DNA of 64,000 bases from Molossus alvarezi (taxonomy: Eukaryota > Chordata > Mammalia > Chiroptera > Molossidae), in NCBI GenBank assembly GCA_037176705.1, contig CM073891.1:52578571-52642570 (forward strand), read 5' to 3'. The notes beneath the pieces were generated by a model. That model was not told where the DNA came from, did not search any database, and was given only the letters and a program-made list of their open reading frames with translations. The position numbers and the translations under genes are program-made. Shown here piece after piece: positions 46,102-58,539 of this stretch (position 1 is its first letter; each line of letters opens with the position of its first letter).

Positions 46102-47699
46102 TTTGGTTGCTTCCCTGTAATTGTTTCTATGTATTAGGCAGAGTTGCTATGCCTCCTAGACTTCGTAGTGTGGACTACTGTTGTAGGTGTCCTGTAGGAT
46201 CCAGTGGCACAGTCTCTCTGATCAATCCCAGCTAGGCCCTCAAGGTGTACCCCTAGTGTGGACTGTACACCTTTCTCTTGTAATTGAGTCTTGATTGCTG
46301 TTGGCACATCAATGGGAGGGGATTACTCAGGCTGTTCAGCTGCAAGGACTGGCTGTGCCCACTAGCCACTACCTTGAAGGATCAGCTGTGGAGGGGTCCA
46401 CCACACAGAGCAAGACTTACTTCAGCAGGGCTCTGGTACCCACTGAGTCCACTCATTGAGAGTGTTACTTGTGGAGGTGGTTGGGTGGTGATGTTTTGAT
46501 GTGGTCTGAAGCTGTCCACCAGGTGTGCTGGCTCTGGAGCAAGGTTAGCCATTGCCTGTGTTCTATCCAGGGCCACTTGGCATAAGCTACAAAGTGAACT
46601 GCAGATGGCTGCTTCTTGTGCTGGGCTTGGAGGTGTCTAGGAAAAGCCAAGTTGTGAACCAAAGCTGGCTGCTTCTAGTGCCAGGCTGGGGGCCATTTAA
46701 TGAGAAGTATGGGCTCATTGAGACCAGATGCTACTTGCTTGAGAGATTTTAAGAAACTCTGAAGCAGGATCCAAGACAGGCCAATCCTATGGTAAAGACA
46801 TTGGAAACAGCTTGGGTAGGCCCAAAAGGTGGGTGGGGTGGGGCCTTGGGGAATCACCAGGTGGGGCCAACAGTGTGAGCCAGGTTGCTGGAGTCCCAGA
46901 TATGGTGGCTGTCTGCTTGCCCTGTGAGGGAAGGGCTCACCAAAGGAAAAACAACCTCCACCAGCATGTCTGTCCAGTAGAAAACTGCCCCTCTAGCCCT
47001 CGTCTAGAGGCCAAACAGCTCAGTTCTTCCCTGTTCCCTGGTGCTCCTCAAGCTGCCTTCCCTCAGAGCTCAGAGGAAGCAGGTCTGAGTAAGTCTGTGC
47101 ACGGGCCTTTAAGAGGAACTGCTGGGGCTTCCGAAGCCGCAGCCTCCCTCTGCCTCAGTTCCCGCTGATTTTACAGCCAGAAGTTATGGGGACTTTTCTT
47201 CCTGGCACTGGGATCCTGACCTGGGCACCTGGTGTGGGACTGGGACCCCTCACTCCTCAGGGAGTACCTTCCCAGCTGAGGTGACCCTCTTGATTTTTAT
47301 CTGACACATGTGGGTGTGGGACCAGCCCATCCACGCCAGTCTCCAAGTGGTGGCTTCTTTAATTTTGTAGTTGTAGGACTTCCATTCAGCTCGATTTCAG
47401 GTGGCTCTGAATGATGGTTGTGTTGTAGTTTTGTTGTAATTTTGATGTGGTTGTGGGAGGACACGATACTGCATTTATCTATGCCACCATCTTCAGAACT
47501 CCAATCTCATAGAACTATTTTGATCAGTAATTATTATTTTGTACCTTAACAAAATGCACTATATATAATTAGAAAAAATATTTGAAATATAACAAGTTTA
47601 AGTAGAAATATGATAGGATAATATATTAAGTTATTCTGATCATGTGTAAAGATGTAAAAACAAACAGTATGGGTCTGATCTCTTAGTCCCCAAATACTA

Positions 47700-49603
47700 A
47701 TTATTTTCAGGAAAATTGTTGTTTGATGATTTGTTGATGGCAGCCATTCTGGCAGGTGTGAGGTGATACCTCATAGTCATTTTAATTTGCATCTCTCTGA
47801 TGATTAGTGATGTTGAGCATTCTTTCATATGTCTCTTGGCCATTTGTATGTCCTGTTTGGAAAGATACCTACTCAGGCCCTCTGCCCGTTTTGAAATTGT
47901 ATTCTTTGTCTTCCTTTTGTTGAGTTGCATGAGTATTCTAAATATTTTAGATATTATCCCCTTATCCAATGTATCATTGGCAATTATGTTCTCTCAGAGA
48001 GTGGGTTCTCTCTTCATTTTGATGCTTGGTTTCTATTGCTGTGGAGAAGCTTTTTAGTTTGATATAGTCCCATTTATTTATTTTTTCCTTTGTTTCTCTT
48101 GTCCTAGGCAATGTACTGGTGAAAATATTGCTACATGTGATGTCTGAGATTTTGCTGCCTAAATGTTCTTCTAGGATTTTATGGTTTAATGAGTAACATT
48201 TAAGTCTCATATCCATTTTGAGTTTACTCTTTTGTATGGTGTAAGTTGAGAGTCTAGTTTCATTTTTTTGCATGTATTTGTCCAATTTTTCCAGTACTAT
48301 TTATAAAGAGACTGACTTTACTCCAATGTATGCTCTTGCTACCTTTGTTATATATTAATTGAGCATAATGTTTTGGGTCAATTTATGGGTTCTCTGTTCT
48401 GTTCCATTGATCTATAGGCCTCTTCTTATGCCAGTACCAAGCTGTCTTGAGTATAATGGCTTTGTAATATAATCTGATATCCAGAAATATGATCCCTCCA
48501 ATATTGTTCTTCTTTTTTGAGATTGCTTTGGCTACTCTAGGTCTTTTTTGATGCCATATAAACTTTTAAAATATTTGTTCTAGTTCTGTGAAATGTGTTA
48601 TTGGTATTTTAATGGGGATTACACTGAATCTATAGATTGCTTTGGGTAGTATGGACATTTTAATGATGCTAATTCTACTAACCTATGAGCACAGAATATG
48701 CTTCCATCTTTTAATATCTTTCTCTATTTCTTTATTCAATGTTGTATATTTTTCTGAGTACAGGTCTTTTACCTCCTTGGTTAAGTTTATTCTTAGGTAT
48801 CTTAATTTTTTTGTTGCAATAGTAAATGGGATTGTTTTTTAGATTCTCTTTCTGTGTGTTCATTATTAGTGTATAAAAATGCCAACGAATTTTGGATGTT
48901 GGTTTTATATCCTGCTACTTTGCCAAATTCACTTATTAAATCTATTAGTTTTTTGGTGGAGTCTTAAGGGTTTTCTATGTACAGTATCAGGTCATCTGCA
49001 AATAATGACAGTTTTACTTCCTCCTTTCCAGTTTGGATTTCTTTCATTTTTAGTTCTGGTTTGATTGCTGTGGCTAAGACTTCCAGTATTATGTTGAATA
49101 AGCATGACAAAAGGAGAAATTCCTGTCTTGTTCCTGTTCTTAAGGAAAATGCTTTTAGTTTTTTTCCCAGTAAGTATGATGTTGGCTGTAGGTTTGTCAT
49201 ATACAGTCTTTATTATGTTGAGGATGATCCTTCTATTCCCACTTTGCTGAGAGTTTTTTTTTTTTTTTCTTTATCAAAAATGGATGCTGGATTTTGTCAA
49301 ATGCATTTTGAGCATCCATGGATATTACCATATTATTTTTATCTTTCATTTTGTTTATGTGGTGTATCACATTTACTGATTTGCAAATACTGTACTAGCC
49401 TTGCATCCCAGGGATAAATCCCACATGGTTGTGGTGTATAATTTTTTAAATATATTGCTTGGTCCAAGTTGCTAAAATTTTGTTGAGGATTTTGGAGTAT
49501 ATGTTCAGCAGGGATATTGGCCTATAATTTTCTTTCTTTGTAATGTCTTTATTTGGTTTTGGGATTAGGATTATGCTGACCTCATAAAAAGAAATTGGAA
49601 GTC
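47700..49603 (-). mobile_element. LINE-1 ORF2 fragment (copy D), part 1
   Basis: The minus strand encodes the middle and end of L1 ORF2. The reverse transcriptase catalytic box near 49000-49020 is FADD ([12 protein letters not shown]), unlike copies A and B. The element lacks its 3'UTR and poly(A): it ends inside the ORF2 C-terminal part near 47700. On the right it is split by HAL1 copy 2. Confidence 0.85.
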
Positions 49604-52350
49604 GAGGGACTTCTGGTGAAGATGGCAACATAGGTAAACACAGTACTAACTCCCTCCCACAACCACATCAAAATTACAACTAAACTACTGAACAACCATC
49701 ATTCAGAAACACCAGAAATCAAGCTGAATGGAAGTCCTACAACTATAAAATTAAAGAGGCAGCCACATGGAGACTGCTAGGAGGGGCGGAGGTGTGGGTG
49801 GGCAGGTCTCACCCCCACATGTGGCAGATAAAATTCAGTAGGACACCTCGGCTGGGAAGGTCCTATCCCACACCCGGCACCCAGCTCAGAGTTCCCATGC
49901 CAGGACAAGTAGTCCCCATATCTTCTGGCTGTAAAATCCAGTGGAAACTGAGGCTGAAGGGAGACTGAGATTTTTAGAGCCCCAGGCATAATCTCAAAGG
50001 GAAGGGAAGGGGGAGGGAGGACAGGAGCTGCCCCAGGCAAGACTTACCCAGACTTGCACCCTCCAGGCTCCAGCATGGGGGAGGCAGCTTTAAAGGCACC
50101 AGAGACACAATAAAGAACTGAGCTGCTTGGCATTGGGGTGAGAGCTGGAGGGGAAGCTTACTACCAGACAGACATGCTGGTGGAGGCTGTTGTTCCTTTG
50201 GTGAGCCCTTCCCAAGGGCAGCAGATATGGGGTGGGCCACCATATCTGAGACTCCAGCAACCTAGCTCACATAGTTTGCCCTGTCCTGGTGATTCCCTGA
50301 GGTCATACCCTACCCAAATTTTGGGCCCACCCAAGCTATTTCCAATGGCTTTACCATAGGATTGGCCTGTCTGGGATCCTGCTTCAAATTTTCCTAAAAT
50401 CTCTCAAAAAGGCAGTATCTGGTTTCAGTGAGCCCCATACCCCTTGTTAAGTGTCCCAGGCCTAGCACTAGAAGCAGCCAGTCTTAGTTCACAGCTTGGC
50501 TTTTCCTGAGCATCTCTAGGCCCAGCACAGGAAGCAGCCATCTGCAGATCACTTTGTAGCTTATGCCTGGTGGCTCCATGATAGAACACAGGCAGTGGCT
50601 GACCTTGCCCCAGAGCATCACACCCAGTGGACAGCTTCAGAATTGAAGCAACACCACCCAACCACTTCTACAAGTTACACACTCTATGAGTGAACTCAGT
50701 GGATTCCAGAACCCTGCTGAAGTAAGTCTTGCTCTGTGTGGTGGGCCCCTTCACAGCTTATACTCCAAGGTAGCCAGAGGCCAGTGTCAGTGGGCACAGC
50801 CAGTCCTTGCAGCTGATCAGCCTGAGTAAATCCTTCCCATTGATGTGCCAACAACAATCAAGGCTCAATTACAACAGAAGGTGTACAGTCCACACTAGAG
50901 GTACACCTCAAGGGCCCAGCTGGTGTGATCAGGGAGGCTGTGCCACTGGATCCTACAGGACACCTTCAACAACAGGCCACCCTATGAAGCATAGCAAACT
51001 CTACTTATTACATAGAAACAATCACAGGGAAGGAGCCAAAATGAGGAGACCAAGAAACACATCCCAAATGAAAGAAAAGAACAAAACTTCAGGAAAAGAA
51101 CTAAATAAAATGAAGATAAGCAATCTAACAGATGCAGAGTTCAAAACACTGGTTATAAGGATGCTCAAGGAACTTAGTGAGAACTTCAAGGAACTTAAGA
51201 AGAATTCCAAGGAACTCAGTGAGAACATCAACAACATAAGAGAGGACCAGTCAGAATGAAGGATGCACTAACTGAAATAAAGACTAATTTACAGAGAATC
51301 AATAGTATAGTAGGTAAAGCCAAGAAGCACACCATTGATTTGGAGTATAAGGAAGCAAAAAACACCCAATAAGAACAGCAAAAAGAAAAATGAATCCCCC
51401 CAAATCAGGAAAGTGTAAGGAGCCTCTGGGACAACTTCAAGTGTGCCAACATTTGCATCATGGGGGTACCAGAAGAAGAGAGAGAACAAGAAATTGAAAA
51501 CCTATTTGAAAAAATAATGACAGAAAATTTCCCTAACTTGGTGAAGGAAAGTGACATACAAGTCCAGGCAGCACAGAGAGCCTCAAACAAGATGAACTCA
51601 AAAATGTCCACACCAACACACATCATCATCAAAATGCCAAAAGTTAAAGACAAAGAAAGAATCTTAAAGGCAGTGAGAGAAAAGCAGTTCGTTACCTACA
51701 AAGGAGCTCCCATAAGACTGTCAGCTGATTTCTCAAAAGAAACTTTGAAGGCCAGAAAGGAGTGGCAAGAGAGATTCAAGGGGATGAAAAGCAATGACCT
51801 ACAACCAAGATTACGCTAATCTGCAATGCTGTCATTTAGAATCGATGGCCATACCAAGAGTTTACCAGACAAGAAAAAGCTAAAGGAATTCATCACCACC
51901 AAACCAGTATTATATGAAATGTTGAAGGGTCTTCTTGAAGGTGAAGAGGAACAAAAATATAAACAATAAAATGGCAATTAATACATATCTATCAACAACC
52001 GAATCTACAAACAAAATGAGCAAGCAGAACAGAAACAGACTCATAGATACAGAGAACTTTTTGTTGCTTGCCAGATGAGAGGGGAATGAGGGGGATGGGT
52101 GAAGAAGATGAAGGAATTAAGAAGTACAAATTGGTTGTTAGACTGATGAACCTTAAAGGGAAGGGGGGAGCGAGGGTGGGAAGAGATAAACCAAAGAACT
52201 TCTATGCATATGCACATAACCAATAGACACCAACAATAGTGTGGGGAAGGCAGGAGGGGTGCGGGATTGAGAGAAGGGGGCCAAGGAGAGAAAAAAGTGG
52301 GGACATCTGTAATACATTCAACAATAAAGATAAGTTTTTTTTTCAAAAGG
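49604..52350 (+). mobile_element. HAL1 (ORF1-only), copy 2, inserted in L1 copy D
   Basis: The plus-strand order is 5'UTR (49604-51040), ORF1 (51041-about 51970), about 30 bp resembling the start of ORF2 (ATGGCAATTAATACATATC) and then a 3'UTR. ORF2 is otherwise absent. Flanks AAATTGGAAGTC (49592-49603) and AGCTTAGAAGTC (52351-52362) are an imperfect TSD (9 of 12), and L1 copy D continues on both sides, so this insertion is younger than copy D. It is about 70% alike in layout to copy 1 but in opposite orientation. Confidence 0.85.
51041..51970 (+). pseudogene. HAL1 ORF1, broken
   Basis: ATG at 51041 opens MRRPRNTSQMKEKNKTSGKE, followed by a coiled coil (LKELSENFKELKKNSKELSE) to about 51259, where the frame shifts. 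The RNA-binding region is open at 51460-51819 ([39 protein letters not shown]) and stops at an internal TAA near 51817. Not functional. Confidence 0.8.
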
Positions 52351-52362
52351 AGCTTAGAAGTC

Positions 52363-52462
52363 TTTCTTTCTCTTAAATTTTTTGGAATAGTTTGAGGAGA
52401 ATAGGTGATCGTTCTTCTTTGACTATTTGGTAAAACTCTCCTATGAAACCATGTGTACCAGA
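52363..52462 (-). mobile_element. LINE-1 copy D, part 2
   Basis: About 100 bp continue the reverse transcriptase region of copy D on the far side of HAL1 copy 2 ('aatagtttgaggagaat', 'tggtaaaactctcctatga'). After this the L1 similarity stops abruptly. Confidence 0.75.
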
Positions 52463-52465
52463 TAA

Positions 52466-53045
52466 AAAGACACACAGACAAACAAACATACACACATACA
52501 AAAAAACACACACACAGAAAGAATACTAGGAGGTATGAGACCAAAAGAGTTAGAAGAGGGAGAAAAAAAAAAAAGAAACAATAAAAAATAAATTAAAAAA
52601 ATAAAGAATAGCCCTGGCCGGTTTGGCTCAGTGGGGAGCGTCCACCTGCGGTCTGGAGAGACCCGGGTTCGGTTCCCGCTAAGGGCACGTACCTCGGTTG
52701 CAGTTTGTCCCCGGCCCTGGTTGGTCGTGCGGGTGGCAGCCACTCGATGTGTCCCTTTCACATCGATGTTTCCCTCTCTCCCTCTCCCTCTCTCTCCCTC
52801 CCACTCTATCTGTACAAAAAATGGAAAAATGTCCTCGGGTGAGGATAAAAAAAATAAAGAAAGAAAGAAAGAATAAAAGTAAAGAAGGCAATGTACAACC
52901 AGACTAAATAAAAAAGAACCTAAACACACACACACACACGCACGCACACACACACACACACACAACACCAGCATGACAATGATAGAAGCCCCAGGATCAA
53001 TAAAAAGATTAAAAGACAAACAATCTGAAAATGCACATGCTCTCT

Positions 53046-53080
<35 letters not shown>

Positions 53081-53420
53081 CAATACTAGAAGGTGTAAGA
53101 CCAATGAATTAAAAGAGGGAGAGAAAAAAGTATGTATGAAAGTAAAACAACAAGGCAATAGCAGACCAAACCAAAGAGCACCTTGAACAAATATCAGCAT
53201 CAACAATGATAAAAGCACCCGCATCAATGGTAAGTTTAAAAGACAAACAAACAACTAGAAAACACATACACACATACATGCACACAAAAAGAATACTAGA
53301 AGGTAAGCGACCAAAAGGTTTAGGAGAGGGGAAAAGAACAAAATAGAGAATATGAAAGCAAGGAAGGCAGAGACCAGAAATAGGGTAAATATAAAAAATA
53401 AAAGGTAGAAAATAATGACT
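52466..53420. repeat. CA-rich degenerate tandem array
   Basis: Three units start near 52466, 53010 and 53237. Each has AAAAGACA(A/C)ACA, a CA-dinucleotide tract, A(A/G)AATACTAGAAGGT, then GACCAA and an AG-rich GAGAGGG-like tail. The first spacing is enlarged by a SINE at 52611. The (CA)n tracts lie at 52492-52520, 52924-52965 and 53048-53078. No protein-coding signal. Confidence 0.65.
52611..52867 (+). mobile_element. Ves SINE (subfamily a), young-looking
   Basis: A near-consensus copy: head GCCCTGGCCGGTTTGGCTC, GGTTCGGTTCCCGC, GTTGCAGTTTGTCC, GTCCTCGGGTGAGGAT hairpin. The TSD AAAGAATA lies at 52603-52610 and 52868-52875. Confidence 0.93.
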
Positions 53421-53559
53421 GAAATAATAATAAGAATTTTCGAAGGTAACAATGCTAAATTAAATAAAATATAGAATAGGAAAGTAGAAAATGGGAAAAG
53501 AAAAGAAAGAGAAAAAAATTGAATTAAAGATAATAATTAAAACACACACACACACCACC

Positions 53560-54506
53560 ACCACAACAAAAAGTTATATCTGCTCTTTATGAAGCTCACC
53601 AAATTTTGCTCCAATGTTGTTGGATCTGGCCCCTTGGGTGTGCGTCTGCCTTCTTGGGCAGTTCTCTGGTACAATGTGAACTGCTGTCCCTGTCCAGTCA
53701 CCTTCAGGGCTCACTACTTGTATGTATTTGTTCTGGGCTGTTTTCCCTTCCCCCACAACACTGGGTTCTGGGGTATCAGGTCCAGTCAGGGTGTCTACAC
53801 AGATCTGTGATGGGGTGGTGCCTGTAGCTTACAGGAGGGGCAGGCAGCCTCGTCCTCTCCTTCCAATGTTTCAGTTTTGCCTGGGTTGCTGGCACCCCAT
53901 GGTCACCACCCCAAGCAGGGGAGAATATTTTTTTAAAAAGAGTAAAGAAAATGTCCTGCTTGGCTCTTCAATCTTTCAGCATTGACGGCTCACTCAGGAT
54001 GAGGCTCTTGCCCAGGCTCCCCCCTGGCCAGACTTCCAAATCCCTAGCACCTTCAGGCCCTGCTGCTGGGGTGACAATTTCCAGCCCAGCACTGTTCCAT
54101 GGGTGGGGAGAGGGGAGCCTCCTCTTCGCTCAAGGTGGGGAGCATGTGCCTCTTTCCCCAGGCACTACGTGGGCTCTCCTTTCCTTCTCTGTTGCTCTCC
54201 TTTGGGGATCTCTGTGTCCTTGTTCCCCTCTCCGCGGTGCAGGAGCTGCACCACTGCACCCTGCCCCCCCCCCCCCGCACCCCCCGCCCCGCACCCCCCC
54301 CCCTTCCCAGCCGCCCGCACAGCTGTGTGAGTTCGCTGCTTCCTCTCCTCTCCACTCTCCTTGCTTACAGTATTTCCAATCAGCTATTTTCAGGTGGTTT
54401 TTCAAGTTGAATGCTCTGCAGTTTAGCCTCAGGTCTGGTCCTGTGCTTGGAGCAAGGGACAGAACTCCCTTAATCTTCAGTCATCTTGCCTCACCCACCA
54501 CTCAAA
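53560..54506 (-). repeat. L1 5'UTR-like GC-rich segment
   Basis: The minus strand begins GGTGAGGCAAGATGACTGAA, which has the form of a LINE-1 5' end, and continues GC-rich for about 900 bp. Short ORFs in it have no family. It holds a poly-C tract (54264-54303). It may be the 5' end of L1 copy D, but the coding part in between is missing or replaced. Confidence 0.4.
54264..54303. repeat. Poly-C-rich tract
   Basis: Runs of C broken by a few G and A. The minus strand has several G runs and could form a G-quadruplex. Confidence 0.9.
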
Positions 54507-55149
54507 TATTCTAATGGGCACACACAAGTACATTTTTAATTTTTAGTTTTAGCAATTATGAGTGGGAAAGCCAAGACTTCATGGCCTTTTTTTGCAGATG
54601 GAGAGTATTTATGTTTAATGGCTATAATATCTTTGAATGGCCACAGTAATATGCACATAGAAATGGGAAAACTGGCTATAGCTGCCAGAGTCACTGCACT
54701 TGCAATCTCTCATTTCGTTTTAAGATCAGGTGGAACACAATGTTGGATTATGTGAAGATTAAAAAACTTGTTAGTGATTCACATAGTTCTAACTTCTCAA
54801 CGTAATTGTTTATTTTTAAAAACACTACTTTTGCCATGATTCATGTTGATCTTGAAGAATATTAGCATGCAATGACTAAGGGGGAAAATGGATACACATT
54901 TCAAAAATGGATACTAGATAATAATGAAAACAGAAACTTCAGTTATCTGTCTCTCCAATATTCTTGTGATGAGTAGAAATGTGCTTATTGTGGAAGCTTG
55001 GTTACAGCTTGTTTCCTAGTAGGCCTGGGACAGTACCACCTCTGGGGCAACCCTTCTTCGGTTACAAATTATCAACGTTTACCCCACCGACCTTTATTCT
55101 GATTTCAAAAATCACATATTAAGTTTAATTTTCATACAAAAATTTTTTT
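54507..55149. other. AT-rich intergenic DNA
   Basis: Nothing recognised. Confidence 0.4.
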
Positions 55150-55497
55150 GTTTTTTATTTTTTTAGATTCTTTTTTTTTATTGATTAATTTTTGTTACAG
55201 ATGTTTCTCCTTTTTCCTCCACTGATTCCCCCCTCCCCCTCTCTCCCTGCCCTTTCCCCAGATTGTTGTCCATGTCCACTGTTCATGCATACATGCATAT
55301 AAGGTCTGTGGTTCATCCCTCCCCCACCTCCCCCCTCTTTAGGGGATTGTCAGTCTGTACCCCGCTTCCGCATCTCTGGGACTACCCCATTCCTCAAACT
55401 GTTATGTTCATTATATTCCACAAATAAGTGAGATCATATGGAACTTGTCTTTCTCTGTTTGGCTTGTTTCACTTAGGATGATACTTTCAAGGTCCAT
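55150..55497 (-). mobile_element. 5'-truncated LINE-1 3' end (copy E)
   Basis: T-rich tail then the L1 3'UTR as in copy A ('ttttgttacagatgtttctcc', 'actaccccattcctcaaact') and the first bases of the ORF2 end region. A/T-rich flanks hide the TSD. Confidence 0.9.
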
Positions 55498-55844
55498 TAA
55501 AAAATTTAAAAACTAAGTGTTCTACTTATTGTTCTTTTTTTTTTTTTTTCAGGAATAAAACTTGCATACCCCAAAGCACAGTAAAACTTGTTGAGAGATG
55601 CTTTTATATTCCCATTGCATAATTCAACTGATAAAGGAAGTGTGTTGTGTGGATCACAGAAGCTCAATATTATACCTGTGGGTGGTTTTGTTGATTCCAA
55701 AAGAATCTTTTTATTTTTGGTCTCCAAATGAACCATTATTTGAATCCAATTACTGGCAAGCACCCATAGAGACATGCTGAGTTGTTTTGAATGTAGACAT
55801 ATAAAGTCATTTTTATTTCAAAAAATATTTTTATACAAATATAT

Positions 55845-56075
55845 CAATAGCTGCTTTGTGACAGCCAAATACTGCATTAAAGTTTTATAGGTAGGTTTTC
55901 TCATTTAATCCTAATAAAAGTATTATAAAGGAAATCTTATCCTTCATACAGAATGGAGGGAAAGCTGGGTGTCTAGAGATTAGATGGTTTTTCCCATCTT
56001 TCACAGTGGTAAGGAGTGAATAAAATTCCTTCTCATTTCTGTGCGACTCCACAGCATGTGTTCGTAACCACGACT
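55845..56075 (+). repeat. MIR SINE remnant
   Basis: The order 'tctcatttaatcctaataa', 'tacagaatggagggaaag', 'gactccacagcatgtgttcg' fits the MIR consensus. Confidence 0.6.
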
Positions 56076-56109
56076 CCACCATAGTAGAGATCTGTGGCCA
56101 GTGCACTGT

Positions 56110-57608
56110 ATATTTGTTATGTGCATTAGCACAAGTAGCACATGTTGACAGAAATAATTTTTAGTGTATGTTTCGAAATCGCTCCCCTTATTTTATTGTA
56201 ATGCCTCATATATTAGTGATAGATATAATAGATATATACCAAATCTCATTCAATATTTGGAAATATTTTTAAAAAGCTCAGCGAATTATTACAAGGTACA
56301 TGCACTATGGGGCAAAAATTTAGATATTTGAGGACTGGAAAATAAACCAAATCTGCTAAGATTATGCAATCTCTTTTTTTATAAGCAACAATTCACAGTG
56401 TAGTAAAACTATGAAAAAAAAATGATCACAATGTTTAAAGTGAAGAGATATCTAGAGAAACAGAGCATGTGTTTAGAGTGCCGTCTATTCTAAAACATAT
56501 TTAAATTTTGTTTGGTCTGATTATATTTCTCTTTTAGGGAAATAGAAAAATAGAAGCCAGAGAAGATCACAGGGAAGGGAGAGCAAGGGAAAGGGAGAAA
56601 AATGGATACTGCATCCCAACTCTCTTTTCTCATTAAATCTTTGAGCCTCAGACAGAACCTATCACTGAATCTAGGAGGGAAATTCTCAACACACTCATTG
56701 TTACCTGCTCTCTAAATTGTGACAGTGATCAAAATGCCTTTGTATAGTTCTTGACAGGTGGAAAAAGAATGGTGTCACACAGCTTCTAAACGGTTATTAG
56801 ACACATGTCTGAGTTTTAGCGTCAGCCTTGCTTAGTTTCTAAGACCTGTGGTGAGGGGTTGATGTCTTTCCAGGTGAGATTGACAGAATTTACTGCAACA
56901 TTTAATAAAAATAGCAGTAGAAACAAGGGGGGAACAAGACCCCTCAAACCCAGATTACAAATTGAACAAAGTCCTGTGCCTTTTCTGGACTTCTATTCAT
57001 TACCAATGTTGGTGTGAGTTTCAAGGGGAGCCTACATTTAAATATATTCTCTGAGGTTCACATTCTGGGATAAATGTTCACATGAAGCAAATAAGGTTTT
57101 TCACAGCAGAAATCTTAGTGGCTAATAAAATTAACCACTCTCTTCAGCAATATTAATCAGTGGTATTTCCAATATGCCTGAAAAAACAGAGCACCTGACT
57201 GTGGATTGACTGCACCTAAAGATGGCTTGTGAATATTAGCGTATCAACAAACCATATGGTAAATTAGACTTCTCTCTGGTAATTTACTGGAAGAAAGCCA
57301 AAATAATTAGAAATCATTCTCAATAACTGTAGTCACACAGCACCTCAGCCACTGAAATGAAACATTGTTCAGAAATGTCTGCTTTACAAGTGTATTCCAA
57401 ATGACAGGCTGCAAACTAGCTGCTTGTATTACACATCATCATGGAAAATGGGCTTACAGACTGAGTTTTAAACTGTCAGGTTGTTTGCCATCTGCTTTTT
57501 CTATTGATTTGACTTTGAAAAGTTTTGTTTGTTTGGTTTTGGTTAAGAAAACTCCTGATCATGTCCTGATCATGAGGGTACCCAAACATGGTCTGTACAT
57601 GTCTGTAT
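56110..57608. other. AT-rich intergenic DNA
   Basis: No gene or named repeat recognised. Confidence 0.4.
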
Positions 57609-57623
57609 AAGAAACATCCATTG

Positions 57624-57795
57624 GATATGCATGTATGCATAACCAATGGACACAAATATCAGTACTGCGGGGGGGATGGGATTGGAAGGAGGGTGTCAAT
57701 GGGGGAAAAAGGAGAAACACCTATAACAAAAATAAATAAAATAAAACCACAATTTATCATGTAAATTAATTACATCTGTTAAAAAAAAGAAAAAA
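57624..57795 (+). mobile_element. Short LINE-1 3' end with 3' transduction (copy F)
   Basis: The exact 15-bp TSD AAGAAACATCCATTG lies at 57609-57623 and 57796-57810. Inside are about 104 bp of L1 3'UTR, an A-rich tail (57728-57746), 34 bp of non-L1 DNA (57747-57780) and a second A-rich tail (57781-57795). This is the pattern of L1 3' transduction. Confidence 0.88.
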
Positions 57796-57901
57796 AAGAA
57801 ACATCCATTGCAAGGTGAAAGAAATTACCACCAGTTGTTCAGTGTATTCTTTCCCAGTGATGTACCCTATTCTGTCACTTATATTAAAAATTATAAATAA
57901 G

Positions 57902-58110
57902 TGTCTGGCCAGTGTGGTTCAGTGATTGAGCGTTGACCCATGCACCAAGAGGTTGCCGATTTGATTCCCGGTCAGGACACATGCCCAGGTTGTGGGCCCA
58001 ATCCCCAGTGGAGGGCATGCAGGAGGTGACCAATTGATATTCTCTTTCATCAATGTTTCTCTCTCTCTCTCCCTCTCACTTCCTCTCTCTCTTAAATCAA
58101 TAAAGGAAAA
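57902..58110 (+). mobile_element. Ves SINE (subfamily b)
   Basis: The head TGGCCAGTGTGGTTCAGTG, B-box-like GATTTGATTCCCGGTC, GGGCATGCAGGAGG block, CT body and AAATCAATAAAGG tail. Flanks AAATTATAAATAAG / AAATGATAAATAAT look like a diverged TSD. Confidence 0.88.
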
Positions 58111-58164
58111 AAATGATAAATAATACTTTTAAATAGTTAATGGCATAATTATGAATGTAATGTG

Positions 58165-58345
58165 GATCAGTGTTTTTCAGTTTCTAAATATGGTATGAAT
58201 CAACTAGGGATCTTGTTAAAATACAGATTATGATTCACAGGTCTTTGGGCAGGGACTCGAGACTTTGCATTTGCAACAACCTTCCAGGTGAGGCTAATGC
58301 AGCTGGCTGTGATCACAGTCTGAGTAATTCAATTACAGATGCTCC
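58165..58345. repeat. MER5/MER58-type hAT remnant
   Basis: 'gatcttgttaaaatacagat', 'tgattcacaggtctttgg' and 'ttccaggtgaggctaatgc' follow the order of MER5-group non-autonomous hAT elements. Confidence 0.6.
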
Positions 58346-58539
58346 CTACTTCACTAAGTGAGTAAGTGCTCACAAAAACATGATGTTTCTTTGCAATATC
58401 TTCCCTAAAAGCAGTAAATGTTTTTCTATATACTGACTTCCTGCCATTTGAACTTTGTTGAAAACCAAGGATTACCTTACCCAAGTCAAGCCCTCAATGG
58501 TATTAACCCCAAACGGCAGAAAAGTCAAAGTATTATTTA

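Larger units (their letters stand above)
44407..47506 (-). mobile_element. HAL1 (ORF1-only L1 relative), copy 1
   Basis: The exact 15-bp TSD TCATAGAACTATTTT lies at 44392-44406 and 47507-47521. Read on the minus strand, the order is 5'UTR (47506 to about 46102), ORF1 (46101 to about 45140), then directly the 3'UTR, with no endonuclease or reverse transcriptase. That is the architecture of half-L1 (HAL1) elements, which need L1 proteins in trans. A solo LTR is inserted in the 3'UTR. About 2.7 kb without that insertion. Confidence 0.88.
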
